From NCBI GenBank assembly GCA_022819745.1, contig JAJEGS010000021.1, positions 124,001 to 188,000 on the forward strand: a DNA stretch of 64,000 nucleotides, in the 5' to 3' direction. The position numbers were made by a program, and so were the translations under genes. Positions within the stretch are counted from its first letter, which is position 1; each line of letters opens with the position of its first letter. This DNA is from Candidatus Latescibacterota bacterium. GTDB taxonomy: Bacteria > Latescibacterota > UBA2968 > UBA8231. The notes under the pieces were generated by a model. That model did no database searches. It had not been told where the DNA came from and saw only the letters and a program-made list of their open reading frames with translations. Positions 17,112-25,841 of this stretch are shown here, one piece after another.

Positions 17112-19286
17112 ATGAAAGAGATATACAGTTGGGTGCCGTGGTTTCGAGAGTTGGGAAGAAAAATTGAGGAGGGAGGCGAAGCATATCTGATTGAAAAAGC
17201 GCGTCAGGTGGAATGGACTGGAGATATTCCTCTGCTTGAATATGGCGATGAGGGTATTGATCCCTTTTCGTTTTTTTATTTTTTAGCTTCAAAAAATACC
17301 AGTAATCAGCTAGAGCCAGTGTACGATAGTGTTAGCCATGTATTTGAAATTGAAAGCCTGCTTCCAGATATGGGTATAGGTGACTACTATATTTTTCCTA
17401 CTCCCAATCCCCTTTATAAAGGTTTTTACAATAGAAGAAATTTTGAGTCCGATTTGCTTTGGCGTTTGTTTAGGCAGGCGGTAAAGAACGACCCAGAGAT
17501 AGATCCAGATGATTTTGAGAAGGCCCTCGAAATAAATGGATTTGGAGTTGCGAGATTGACTCAAACCCTATTCTTAATAAATCCCGAATACTTTATGACC
17601 GCAGATAAGAAGACTTTTCATTTGTCAGAAGCCTTGGGTTTGCCAACGTGGCCAAAAATGAAGAAAGAGATAGAAGATGGTGGCTATGAGAAGTATCAAT
17701 CTTTTCTCAAAGAGATCAAGGAAGTATTTCCAGAGTGTCAGCCCTATGAAATCAATTTGTTCTTATGGATGCAAGGAAGTGGACGCATAAAAGTGAGCAA
17801 CAATTTTTTTCATATAAGCACTAATGTATTTGATGACGGAAAAGATTATTGGGATTCCAGCGAAGATGAAAATCTTAATTTCAAAGAAAACAACTATGTC
17901 TATACTGGTGGTGGTGATTTTCCTGATCTAATCAAACCTGCCCTAGGTGACGTCATTCTGGTCAGGAGGGGAATAAAAAAAGGCAAAGCGACAGGCAAAG
18001 CGATTGGTGTTGTTTATCAAAATGAATATGCCGATAAAGGCGGATGGGAAGAAGAAAGCATAATTCACGTCTTATGGATAAATAAATCGGAACATCCTTT
18101 GTCCCATAATACGGAACAATATGCTTTTAGAAAGCTCGATCCAAGCCGACATGATACATATTTGGCCTTTGAAGAAACAGGGGTCTATAAACCTTCGTTT
18201 GACTTGATTAAAAGTTTGACAGGGAATTCCGTTAAAAATGGCTCTCAAACTAAACCGGACAACGAGAAAAAGGAAGTGAACGTCATAAAATGTTCCTTGA
18301 ACCAAATCCTTTATGGCCCACCGGGTACGGGTAAAACATGGAATACGGTCAATTATGCCGTGGCGATTATCGACGGCAAGTCTTTGGATGAGATTGAAGG
18401 GGAAGGCCGTGAAAAGGTAAAGCAGCGATTTGATCGATTGAAAGAGGATGGTCAGATTGAAATGGTGACATTTCACCAGAACTTTACCTACGAAGATTTT
18501 ATTGAGGGTATCAGACCTGTTCTGGCTGGCGATGGAAGCAAAAGTGTTGAATATGAACAACACAAAGGTGTTTTCAGGGAAATAGCTGATCAGGCTCACG
18601 AAGATAGAGATCAGAATTACGTCCTGATTATCGACGAAATTAATCGCGGCAATATCGCCAAGATTTTCGGCGAGTTGATCACGCTGATTGAACCATCCAA
18701 GCGGCTTGGAAGGAATGACGAAGCAACTGTTACCCTGCCTTATTCCAAAGAGGAATTTGGCGTACCGGACAACCTCTACATCATCGGCACGATGAATACT
18801 GCTGATCGCTCCATTGCGCTGTTGGATACCGCGTTGCGGCGGCGGTTTGAGTTTATTGAGATGATGCCGGATTCAGAGCATGACAAAATCAGTACGAATG
18901 TGGGAGACGTGAACTGCCAAGAATTACTTGCTGTAATGAACGAGCGTATCCATTTCTTGCTTGATCGAGAGCACCAGATCGGACACACATATTTCATGGA
19001 TATTGATGACTTGGAATCTCTCGAAGCAGCCTTCAAGAACAAGATCATCCCCCTATTGCAGGAATACTTCTACGATCACTGGGAAAAAATCGACTTGGTG
19101 TTGAATGGCAACGGGTTCATTAGCAAAATTCCCTTTGAGAATGATCTGTTCAAAAACACGGACCTAATCGATGAACAGAGACAAATCTATGAATTGCTGC
19201 CTTATGATAATGGCAAATGGAAGGCCCCCGAAAGTTATCAAGCGATCTACGAAAGAAGACAAAGCGGAACCGATGAAGCTGAATAG
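17112..19286 (+). CDS. mcrB: McrB-like AAA+ GTPase of a modification-dependent restriction system
   Basis: The protein has 724 residues. The N-terminal 230 or so residues are a variable domain; about residues 255-370 (GDVILVRRGIKKGKATGKAIGVVY) resemble an EVE/PUA-like modified-base reader. The AAA+ motor carries Walker A GPPGTGKT (402-409), VTFHQNFTYEDFIEGIRP, Walker B VLIIDEINRGN (504-514) and GTMNTADRS (559-567), the signature of the McrB GTPase with the arginine-rich ALRRRFEF after it. It would translocate DNA and activate the partner nuclease McrC, encoded 11 bases downstream. Codon use is visibly AT-richer than the neighbours, as expected for horizontal gain. Confidence 0.9.
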   Translation: MKEIYSWVPWFRELGRKIEEGGEAYLIEKARQVEWTGDIPLLEYGDEGIDPFSFFYFLASKNTSNQLEPVYDSVSHVFEIESLLPDMGIGDYYIFPTPNPLYKGFYNRRNFESDLLWRLFRQAVKNDPEIDPDDFEKALEINGFGVARLTQTLFLINPEYFMTADKKTFHLSEALGLPTWPKMKKEIEDGGYEKYQSFLKEIKEVFPECQPYEINLFLWMQGSGRIKVSNNFFHISTNVFDDGKDYWDSSEDENLNFKENNYVYTGGGDFPDLIKPALGDVILVRRGIKKGKATGKAIGVVYQNEYADKGGWEEESIIHVLWINKSEHPLSHNTEQYAFRKLDPSRHDTYLAFEETGVYKPSFDLIKSLTGNSVKNGSQTKPDNEKKEVNVIKCSLNQILYGPPGTGKTWNTVNYAVAIIDGKSLDEIEGEGREKVKQRFDRLKEDGQIEMVTFHQNFTYEDFIEGIRPVLAGDGSKSVEYEQHKGVFREIADQAHEDRDQNYVLIIDEINRGNIAKIFGELITLIEPSKRLGRNDEATVTLPYSKEEFGVPDNLYIIGTMNTADRSIALLDTALRRRFEFIEMMPDSEHDKISTNVGDVNCQELLAVMNERIHFLLDREHQIGHTYFMDIDDLESLEAAFKNKIIPLLQEYFYDHWEKIDLVLNGNGFISKIPFENDLFKNTDLIDEQRQIYELLPYDNGKWKAPESYQAIYERRQSGTDEAE

Positions 19287-19297
19287 GATACCTGACA

Positions 19298-20533
19298 ATG
19301 CCCGTCGTCAAAGAACATGAAGAACTGGAGGGGCTTAAAGAGGACGAGCAGACAGATCTAGAGAAGTTTGCCCTTGCTAATCAAACGGATGGACAGGGCA
19401 ACTACCGCCCTGTCTTGTCGTTAAAAGACAACCGTCTATACGCTCAAAACTACGTCGGTATTGTTGAAACGCTCAAGGGAACCGTGCTCGAAATTTTGCC
19501 GAAAGTAGATTTTGCCAAAGACACGGGAGAGACCAAACAGATTTTCTTTAAGATGCTTCGATCATGGCGCGGGCTCAAATCGTTGGCACAATTCAACGAG
19601 AGTCACATCGACGCTGTGCGGAGTTTCAATATGCTGGAGGTGTTTGTTCACCTATTTCTGAACAACCTCGTTTTGCTTACACAGCGTGGCCTCGCACGTC
19701 ACTATCAACCGGAGGAAGACAATCTGCCTTGCCTGCGTGGACGAATCCTGTTTCCACAGCATATTCGTGAAAATTCGGCCAACCGTGCGCGTTTTTACGT
19801 CGGCTATGACGAGTTCAGCGCCAACCGCCCGGCCAATCGCTTGATTCACAGCACCATCCACAAATTGATCGGTTTCGTGCGGCAGCCGAGAAACCAGCAG
19901 TTGCTCCATCAGTTGCGTATCTTCTTTTCCGATATTCCGCAATCGGCGAACCTCGAAAGCGACTGGAACCAGCATCGGCATCGGATGGATCGCTCGACTC
20001 AGCATTACGGGGCGGTGATGCAATGGGTCGGGCTGTTTCTGTTCGATCACGGTCTGACCACGTTTGCCGGCAAACATGTCAACCAAGCGCTGTTGTTCCC
20101 GATGTGGGAAGTGTTTGAGGACTTTGTTGCGGCGTGTTTTCGGCGACATCAACAGCAATTTTGCGTGAGCGAGCAGGGGCCGCAAGAACCATTGGCCAGC
20201 ATTGACGACAAAGATGTCTTTTATATGAAACCGGATATTTGTCTGATGTCTGGCGACAAGACAAATATCATTCTGGATACGAAATGGAAGCGGATTAACG
20301 AAGACGGCGACGACCTAAAACACGGCATCAGTCAGGCTGATATGTACCAGTTGTTCGCTTATGGAAAAAAGTATGGCTGCAAGCAGGTCGCGCTTGTCTA
20401 TCCGAAAACGGAGCAGTTTCAGAAAGAGTTGCTATACAAGTTTGATGAGGAATTGTCTTTGTCTTGTTTTCCATTTGACGTGAACAATCCAGAAAACAGC
20501 GTGGAAACAATACTGAACGATCTACGCGACTAA
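19298..20533 (+). CDS. mcrC: McrC-like nuclease subunit
   Basis: A 411-residue partner of McrB. The N-terminal DUF2357-like region (PVLSLKDNRLYAQNYVGIVE) is followed by a helical centre and a C-terminal PD-(D/E)XK nuclease with MKPDICLM (D313), ILDTKWKRI (D327-T-K329) and SQADMYQLFAYGKKY. All catalytic positions appear intact. McrC is recruited by the McrB ring and cuts DNA near modified sites. The gene follows mcrB with an 11-base gap, and its ATG lacks a strong ribosome-binding site, in keeping with coupling. Confidence 0.9.
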   Translation: MPVVKEHEELEGLKEDEQTDLEKFALANQTDGQGNYRPVLSLKDNRLYAQNYVGIVETLKGTVLEILPKVDFAKDTGETKQIFFKMLRSWRGLKSLAQFNESHIDAVRSFNMLEVFVHLFLNNLVLLTQRGLARHYQPEEDNLPCLRGRILFPQHIRENSANRARFYVGYDEFSANRPANRLIHSTIHKLIGFVRQPRNQQLLHQLRIFFSDIPQSANLESDWNQHRHRMDRSTQHYGAVMQWVGLFLFDHGLTTFAGKHVNQALLFPMWEVFEDFVAACFRRHQQQFCVSEQGPQEPLASIDDKDVFYMKPDICLMSGDKTNIILDTKWKRINEDGDDLKHGISQADMYQLFAYGKKYGCKQVALVYPKTEQFQKELLYKFDEELSLSCFPFDVNNPENSVETILNDLRD

Positions 20534-20534
20534 C

Positions 20535-20551
20535 GGTTGCTGCTTGCAACC
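20535..20551 (+). terminator. small hairpin after mcrC
   Basis: Immediately after the mcrC stop, GGTTGC (20535-20540) and GCAACC (20546-20551) form a perfect 6-bp stem around TGCTT. There is no T tract, so it would be at most a weak or Rho-assisted end of the mcrBC transcript. The remaining gap to 20732 holds no supported gene. Confidence 0.3.
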
Positions 20552-20731
20552 ACCTACTGTCCAACTGTGCCCGATTGCCAGCCGCAACCCCGGCAGTCTT
20601 TACCCCACTCCCTTCGCTTTCTAATTTACTCTATACGCTTGTTCACTTTCCACAGGTTAGGTACGCAATGAGCGGGCTTGAGGTGCGCGTCCAGCGGTCT
20701 CGAACCGGTCACCTGCAAGAGGAGCTAACCG

Positions 20732-23101
20732 ATGGTCGAAACCGGAGAACTGACCCCTGTCGAGCGCCGCGCCGTAGCCGCCTCTCCCTTCGACGCCCTC
20801 TATCCGCCGACCGAAAAGATCAAAACCATTGTGGTGGAGAACTTCCCGGGGCTGGGTGAGCTGGCGGCGATGCGCTTCATCGAATGGGTGCAGGAGCATC
20901 CCGAGGGCGTGATTTCGCTGCCGACGGGTAAAACTCCGCAGTACTTCATCCGCTGGGTCGAGCGGCTGGTGCGTCATTGGGACGAAGCCGAAGTCCAGCG
21001 CATGCTCGCAGAAGCCGGCGTTGATCCGGCGCGCAAACCAGACCTGCGCGGCTTGCAATTCGTGCAGATCGACGAGTTCTATCCAATAGATCCTCAGCAG
21101 GAAAACAGCTTCTACAGCTATGTAAACCGCTTCTACATCGACGGCTTTGGGCTCGACCCGGCCAAAGCACTGCTGATCAATTGCGCGGAGATCGGCTTGC
21201 GGCCCGGCCAGACCCTCGCCGAGGTGTGGCCCGACGGCGCGGTTGACTTGTCGCTGCGCCATCGGCCCGCGCGCACCCTGTTGGAGCAAGTGCAGCAAGA
21301 CGCGCTGCAAAGGATCGACCAGTGGTGCTTGGAATACGAGGAGCAAATTCGCGCCCTTGGCGGCATTGGCTTCTTTTTGGGCGGCATCGGCCCGGACGGT
21401 CACATTGGCTTCAACGTGCGCGGCGCAGACCACTTCTCGACGACGCGGCTGACCGAGGTCAACTACGAGACGCAAGCTGCGGCTGCAGCCGATCTAGGCG
21501 GCATGGAGGTGGCGCGCAAGCGGTTGGTCATTACCATCGGCCTCGGCACCATCGCCGCCCGTCCCGATGCCTGCGCCGTGATTATTGCCGCGGGCGAGGC
21601 CAAGGCGGGGATTGTCGCGGCTGCCATAGAGGAAGCGGCCGATGTGCGCTATCCGGCCTCGGTCCTGCACCGCCTGCCACGCGCGCGGTTTTACATCACG
21701 CGCGGTGCGGCCAAGTTGCTGCGGGTGCGGCAGCGGGTGCTTTTGCAGCAGCAGGAGGCCGTTGACGACGAAGCGGTGGAAAAGATCGCGGTTGAACTCG
21801 CCTGCAAACTGGACAAGAAGGTCGTCGATTTGACCGAGGCGGAACTGGCGCAGGACGAGTTGGGTGCGGTGCTTTTGCAGCGGCGCGCCGAACCGGTCGA
21901 GTCCCTGACGCGCATGGTGCGCGACCGCTTGATTGGCAAGATTGAGCGGGGCTGCCAGACCCTTTCCAGCACGCGCTTCCTCCACACCGAGCCGCACCAC
22001 GACGACTTGATGCTCGGCTATCTGCCCTATATCGTCCGCCATGTGCGCGACGCTACGAATGTGCATTACTTCGTCTGCTTCACCGGTGGCTTCACCGCGG
22101 TGACTAACCGCTTTATCGAGGATCACATCGAGCGGTTGCGGCGCTTCTTGCCTAGGTGCGCCGAACTGCTGGCCGAAGGCTACTTTGCGCCGAGCTATGA
22201 GCACGGCCGCAACCGCGATGTTTGGCTGTATCTCGACGGTGTGGCAGCCGACGACCCAGGGATGTGCGACGAAGGTATGGCGCGGCGCTTTTTGCGGAAC
22301 CTCGTCGAGCTGTATGGCGTCGAGGACCGCGAGGGCATTGAGGCGCTGCTAGCCGAGCTAGACGCCTATTTTGCCAGCCGCTATCCTGGTCAGAAGGACG
22401 CACCCCAAGTCCAGACCCTCAAGGGCTTGTGTAGAGAATGGGAGGCTGAATGCACGTGGGGTTATCTCGGGTGGGACTGCACCAGCGTCAAGCACTTGCG
22501 CCTTGGGTTTTACACGGGCGACCTCTTCACCAAGGATCCGACAGTAGAAGGCGATGTACTGCCCGTGCTCGCGCTCCTCGAAGAAGTTGCCCCCGATGTG
22601 GTCAGCGTGGCGCTGGACCCGGAGGCCAGCGGCCCGGACACGCACTACAAGGTATTGCAGGCCGTCACCGAGGCCCTGCGCCGCTACGAGCGGCAGCGCA
22701 AGGACGCGCCCATCAAGGTCTGGGGTTATCGCAATGTGTGGTACCGCTTCGATCCCAGCGAGGCCAACATTTTCGTGCCGGTCTCGCTCAACATGCTCTC
22801 AGTGATGCAGAGCGCGTTTATGAGTAATTTTATCTCTCAGCGCGACGCTTCGTTCCCCAGCTATGAGCACGACGGTCCGTTCTCCGAGCTGGCGCGCCGG
22901 GTGCAGGTGGAACAGTATCAGAAAATCAAAATGTGCCTCGGCCGCGAGTGGTTTCAAGAGCACCCCAGCCCCCTGATTCGCGCTACGCGGGGTTTGGTGT
23001 TTCTTAGAGAGATGGACTTAGCCGAGCTGTACGAGCGCAGCCGAGTGCTCAAGCAGGCGACTGAGCAGTCCGGCCACAGTATTGTGGCCGCGAACTGCTA
23101 A
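20732..23101 (+). CDS. glucosamine-6-phosphate deaminase-like domain fused to a PIG-L-type deacetylase-like domain
   Basis: A 789-residue fusion. Residues about 20-360 are a NagB/RpiA-fold isomerase-deaminase: SLPTGKTP phosphate loop, QIDEFYPI catalytic region and FFLGGIGPDGHIGFNVRG. The C-terminal half starts at RFLHTEPHHDDLMLG, the metal-binding P-H-H-D-D variant of the PIG-L/LmbE deacetylase motif. Such fusions occur in Bacteroidetes and related phyla and could remove acetyl from GlcNAc-type compounds and then deaminate the phosphate ester. A good AGAGGAG site precedes the ATG. Ferritin follows 14 bases downstream. Confidence 0.85.
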   Translation: MVETGELTPVERRAVAASPFDALYPPTEKIKTIVVENFPGLGELAAMRFIEWVQEHPEGVISLPTGKTPQYFIRWVERLVRHWDEAEVQRMLAEAGVDPARKPDLRGLQFVQIDEFYPIDPQQENSFYSYVNRFYIDGFGLDPAKALLINCAEIGLRPGQTLAEVWPDGAVDLSLRHRPARTLLEQVQQDALQRIDQWCLEYEEQIRALGGIGFFLGGIGPDGHIGFNVRGADHFSTTRLTEVNYETQAAAAADLGGMEVARKRLVITIGLGTIAARPDACAVIIAAGEAKAGIVAAAIEEAADVRYPASVLHRLPRARFYITRGAAKLLRVRQRVLLQQQEAVDDEAVEKIAVELACKLDKKVVDLTEAELAQDELGAVLLQRRAEPVESLTRMVRDRLIGKIERGCQTLSSTRFLHTEPHHDDLMLGYLPYIVRHVRDATNVHYFVCFTGGFTAVTNRFIEDHIERLRRFLPRCAELLAEGYFAPSYEHGRNRDVWLYLDGVAADDPGMCDEGMARRFLRNLVELYGVEDREGIEALLAELDAYFASRYPGQKDAPQVQTLKGLCREWEAECTWGYLGWDCTSVKHLRLGFYTGDLFTKDPTVEGDVLPVLALLEEVAPDVVSVALDPEASGPDTHYKVLQAVTEALRRYERQRKDAPIKVWGYRNVWYRFDPSEANIFVPVSLNMLSVMQSAFMSNFISQRDASFPSYEHDGPFSELARRVQVEQYQKIKMCLGREWFQEHPSPLIRATRGLVFLREMDLAELYERSRVLKQATEQSGHSIVAANC

Positions 23102-23115
23102 TCAAGGAGGAGAAG

Positions 23116-23619
23116 ATGCTTAACGAAAAACTGCAACAGGCACTTAATGATCAGCTCAATTCCGAGTTTGCCTCGGCCTATACGTATTTGTCGCTAGCGG
23201 CTTATTTCGAGGACCTCGAGCTCAATGGTTTTGCCCACTGGATGAAGATCCAATACCAAGAGGAACTGATGCACGCGGAAAGGGTTTACGCCTTCATCAA
23301 CGACCGCGATGGCCGCGTGCGCCTGCAGGCCATAGCTGAGCCACACAGCGAGTGGGACTCGCCGTTGGACGCCTTCAAGTTCGCCCTAGAAGGCGAGCGA
23401 GCTTTGAGCAAGCGAATCTACGCGGTAGTAAATGAGGCCCTCGCCGAGGGCGACCACGCAACTCATACCTTCATGCAGTGGTTCGTCAACGAGCAGGTGG
23501 AGGAAGAAGCCATCGTCCGCAATATCGTCAGCGACATGGAGCTGATTATCGAAAGCCGCGACGGCCTCTTTCTAATGGATCGGGATCTGGCAGGTAGGAG
23601 GCCGCAGGGCGAGGAATAA
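23116..23619 (+). CDS. ftnA: ferritin (non-haem iron storage)
   Basis: At 167 residues this matches bacterial ferritin. Ferroxidase-site residues are in place: E17 (LNSEFASAYTYLSLA), E50 and H53 (QEELMHAERVY), E94 (LEGERALSKRIY) and the QVEEEAIVRNI segment. It assembles into 24-mer shells that oxidise and store iron. The ATG has a near-perfect AAGGAGGAG site. It could be co-transcribed with the upstream NagB-type fusion, although the functional link is not obvious. Confidence 0.92.
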   Translation: MLNEKLQQALNDQLNSEFASAYTYLSLAAYFEDLELNGFAHWMKIQYQEELMHAERVYAFINDRDGRVRLQAIAEPHSEWDSPLDAFKFALEGERALSKRIYAVVNEALAEGDHATHTFMQWFVNEQVEEEAIVRNIVSDMELIIESRDGLFLMDRDLAGRRPQGEE

Positions 23620-23691
23620 ATTCAGGTGCGTTGGAGGGATTTCCAGCGGTGAGGACAGGATCGATTACCCTGAGTGTCGAAGAGTTGCTGG

Positions 23692-24546
23692 TTACTTAGT
23701 ACGTGATTTGTACGTGGTAACCCAGCCTTCTACGATTTCCGGCAGACGCTCAACTGTTTCATAGCCGAAAAGTACTTCATCTACATAGCCCATGTGAAGC
23801 ATGTCGATGATCCTGCAAAGGTATGATCTCCCCAAGTCCCACCATGTACCGTAGGCGTCCACTATCAAAAGATGCTGAACGTCAACCCCTAGACTCTCAC
23901 GCGCCTCCGCAATCTCGTATCCATCAAGTAGGGTTTCATAGACTCCGTCTGCGACTCGGCTGCCGAACGTAGTTGTGTAGTAGTATTCCTTGATCTCCCA
24001 TGCGGCGATCGGATTGACTGTCCCGGGGAAGCAGCCATCGAGACGGCGAGATAGGGTGCGGGCTGGCTTTGCTCCTTGCGTCAGTGTCGTGAGTCGTCTA
24101 GGATCGTAGTCGCAAGGCAGGCCTTTGATCCCATCCTCGACGAGCATATTCACGATACACGTCAAGAAGTTGTGCGCTCTCATGGAACCCTTCTGCTTGT
24201 TCATTGGTAGCGGACAGTTTGGTGAGAATTGCGATCGGAGTTGCTCGAACGTGTTGCGAGCCCGGTTGGCATCCATCAGCCGTGGTTCGACGTATGTATT
24301 CAGGACCTCAGCTCGGTGTTTGAAATAGTCTTGGAGTTGCTCCGCAAGTGCAGTAATACTGCCGCTTTGGTCGGCCAAATGCCCCCACTCCAATCCGAGA
24401 GTCTCCATAGCATGGATCATGTCGCCTGGCGAATAGACGCGAATCTTCTTTGTGGGCCTTTCGGTATAGCGCAGTGTCTCACTGATGGACCGCACGTTTG
24501 CCCAGAATACGGGATCCAAGCCGCTAAATCGAGCGTCTGCCTTCAA
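23692..24546 (-). CDS. unassigned protein with PD-(D/E)XK-like motif; candidate restriction endonuclease
   Basis: A 284-residue soluble protein that I cannot place in a named family. A helical N-terminal half is followed by D170-(x13)-E184-I-K186 (in IAAWEIKEYYYTTTFGSRVADGVYE), then a strand HLLIVDAYGTWWDLGRSYLCRI, as in PD-(D/E)XK endonucleases. Its start overlaps the stop of an Xre regulator by 4 bases (ATGA), and a Dam-type methylase is divergent at the other side of the regulator. This is the usual layout of a type II restriction-modification locus with a C-protein. The nuclease role is inferred from motif and context, not from recognised homology. Confidence 0.6.
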   Translation of the reverse strand: MKADARFSGLDPVFWANVRSISETLRYTERPTKKIRVYSPGDMIHAMETLGLEWGHLADQSGSITALAEQLQDYFKHRAEVLNTYVEPRLMDANRARNTFEQLRSQFSPNCPLPMNKQKGSMRAHNFLTCIVNMLVEDGIKGLPCDYDPRRLTTLTQGAKPARTLSRRLDGCFPGTVNPIAAWEIKEYYYTTTFGSRVADGVYETLLDGYEIAEARESLGVDVQHLLIVDAYGTWWDLGRSYLCRIIDMLHMGYVDEVLFGYETVERLPEIVEGWVTTYKSRTK

Positions 24547-24806
24547 TTCGTCTCCTTTATCTCATCAAGATTTCGTTCAAACAACGCAATCACATGCCCA
24601 AGCGAGCACTCTAGGGCAACACATATTCTGCGCAATTCGACGATGTCAATGCGACGTTCGCCGGATTCGACCTTGCTGACAAATGACTGAGGCACCCCTA
24701 AACGCGTCGCCAATTCAGTCTGGCTTACCCCGGCCTCCTTGCGAATCGCTCGGAGTAATGAACGCAAGGCTACATATTCGTGGTTTCGTTCTCCCTGCTC
24801 CCCCAT
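24543..24806 (-). CDS. Xre-family helix-turn-helix regulator, C-protein-like
   Basis: An 87-residue protein nearly all of which is one HTH_3 domain: LRSLLRAIRKEAGVSQTELA is the first pair of helices, and RLGVPQSFVSKVESGERRID contains the recognition helix. Size and position match controller (C) proteins of type II restriction-modification systems, which delay nuclease expression until the methylase has protected the host. It overlaps the downstream nuclease-like gene by 4 bases and is divergent from the methylase, with a palindrome in between. Confidence 0.8.
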   Translation of the reverse strand: MGEQGERNHEYVALRSLLRAIRKEAGVSQTELATRLGVPQSFVSKVESGERRIDIVELRRICVALECSLGHVIALFERNLDEIKETN

Positions 24807-24861
24807 CGCGTTGGCTCATCGAGTTAGTAGTAGTAATTTTCTTGATAGGGTGGTATTTACC

Positions 24862-24889
24862 TTGACAATATCCCAAAATAGGATATGTT
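24862..24889 (+). promoter_or_regulatory. probable methylase promoter with overlapping operator palindrome
   Basis: TTGACA (24862-24867) and TATGTT (24884-24889) are spaced 16 bases apart, giving a good sigma-70-type promoter about 39 bases before the methylase ATG. Between the boxes, ATATCC (24868-24873) and GGATAT (24881-24886) form a 6-bp inverted repeat around a 7-base spacer, overlapping the -10 region. This is a likely binding site for the divergently encoded Xre protein. The boxes are visible; regulation is inferred. Confidence 0.5.
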
Positions 24890-24927
24890 TATCATCCATC
24901 CTTTTACCTTTCGGAAGACGGCAGTAG

Positions 24928-25824
24928 ATGCAGTTGGGGCTATTCCACAAAGCAGCCGGTCAAGTGAGCCTCTCGCACCCATTCAAGACGCAACTCCTGA
25001 AGTGGGTCGGAAACAAGCAACGGTTCGCACATGAGATAATCGGGTATTTTCCGAATCAGTTCGGCACCTATTTCGAGCCATTTCTCGGCACGGGTAGCGT
25101 CCTTGCGACACTGGCTCCAAGGGATGCAGTAGCCTCCGACGCGCTTGTCCCTTTGATCGGGATATTCGAAGCACTCAAGAATGATCCTGAACGCCTGAAG
25201 CAGTGGTACAAGACGCGATGGTATAGCTGTGCCGGAAATAAAAAAGTTGAAGGCTACGAGGCCATCAAAGCGTCTTACAATAGGAATCCGAATGCAGCAG
25301 ACCTTGTTTTCCTCAGCCGCGCGTGCTACGGTGGTGTCGTCCGCTTCACAACAAACGGCCACATGAGCACTCCCTGCGGTGTCCACACTCCCATCACCCC
25401 CGACTCCTTTTCGGCGAGGGTGGACCTTTGGGGACCTAGAGTTCGAAATACCCAATTCCTTAATTTAGACTTTGAAGAAGCTATGGAGCAAGCCAGACCG
25501 GGCGACCTAGTCTACTGCGACCCTCCATACCAACATACCCAAGCCATCCTCTACGGTGCTCAGACATTCACCCTTGAGCGTCTTCTAAGGGCTATCGAAA
25601 GATGCAAACATAGATCAGTCTATGTTGCTCTCTCCATCGATGGATCTAAGAAGACCGGAGCACAAGAATGTGTATTACCTATACCTGAAGGTCTCTTTGA
25701 ACAGGAGGCTTTTGTCAACTGCGGACGCTCTATGCTACGACGCTTTCAGATGTCTGGCCAGACCCTTGAGTCGGAAGTCGTAGAAGATCGACTTTTGCTA
25801 ACATATTCACTGGTCAATCAGTGA
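24928..25824 (+). CDS. Dam-type DNA N6-adenine methyltransferase (D12 class)
   Basis: A protein of 298 residues with the D12-class order: motif X KWVGNK (25-30), motif I FEPFLGTGSV (49-58), a recognition region and motif IV DPPY (198-201). It transfers a methyl group from SAM to adenine N6. The recognition sequence cannot be read from the protein; GATC is one possibility. The gene is divergent from the Xre/nuclease pair and would protect host DNA. It uses a start only about 30 bases after the predicted promoter. Confidence 0.9.
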   Translation: MQLGLFHKAAGQVSLSHPFKTQLLKWVGNKQRFAHEIIGYFPNQFGTYFEPFLGTGSVLATLAPRDAVASDALVPLIGIFEALKNDPERLKQWYKTRWYSCAGNKKVEGYEAIKASYNRNPNAADLVFLSRACYGGVVRFTTNGHMSTPCGVHTPITPDSFSARVDLWGPRVRNTQFLNLDFEEAMEQARPGDLVYCDPPYQHTQAILYGAQTFTLERLLRAIERCKHRSVYVALSIDGSKKTGAQECVLPIPEGLFEQEAFVNCGRSMLRRFQMSGQTLESEVVEDRLLLTYSLVNQ

Positions 25825-25841
25825 TCAGACGGTTCGACCCG

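Noticed and set aside
20575..20859. Forward frame overlapping the start of the NagB-type fusion
   Set aside because: Different frame, low-complexity Arg-rich content and no ribosome-binding site.
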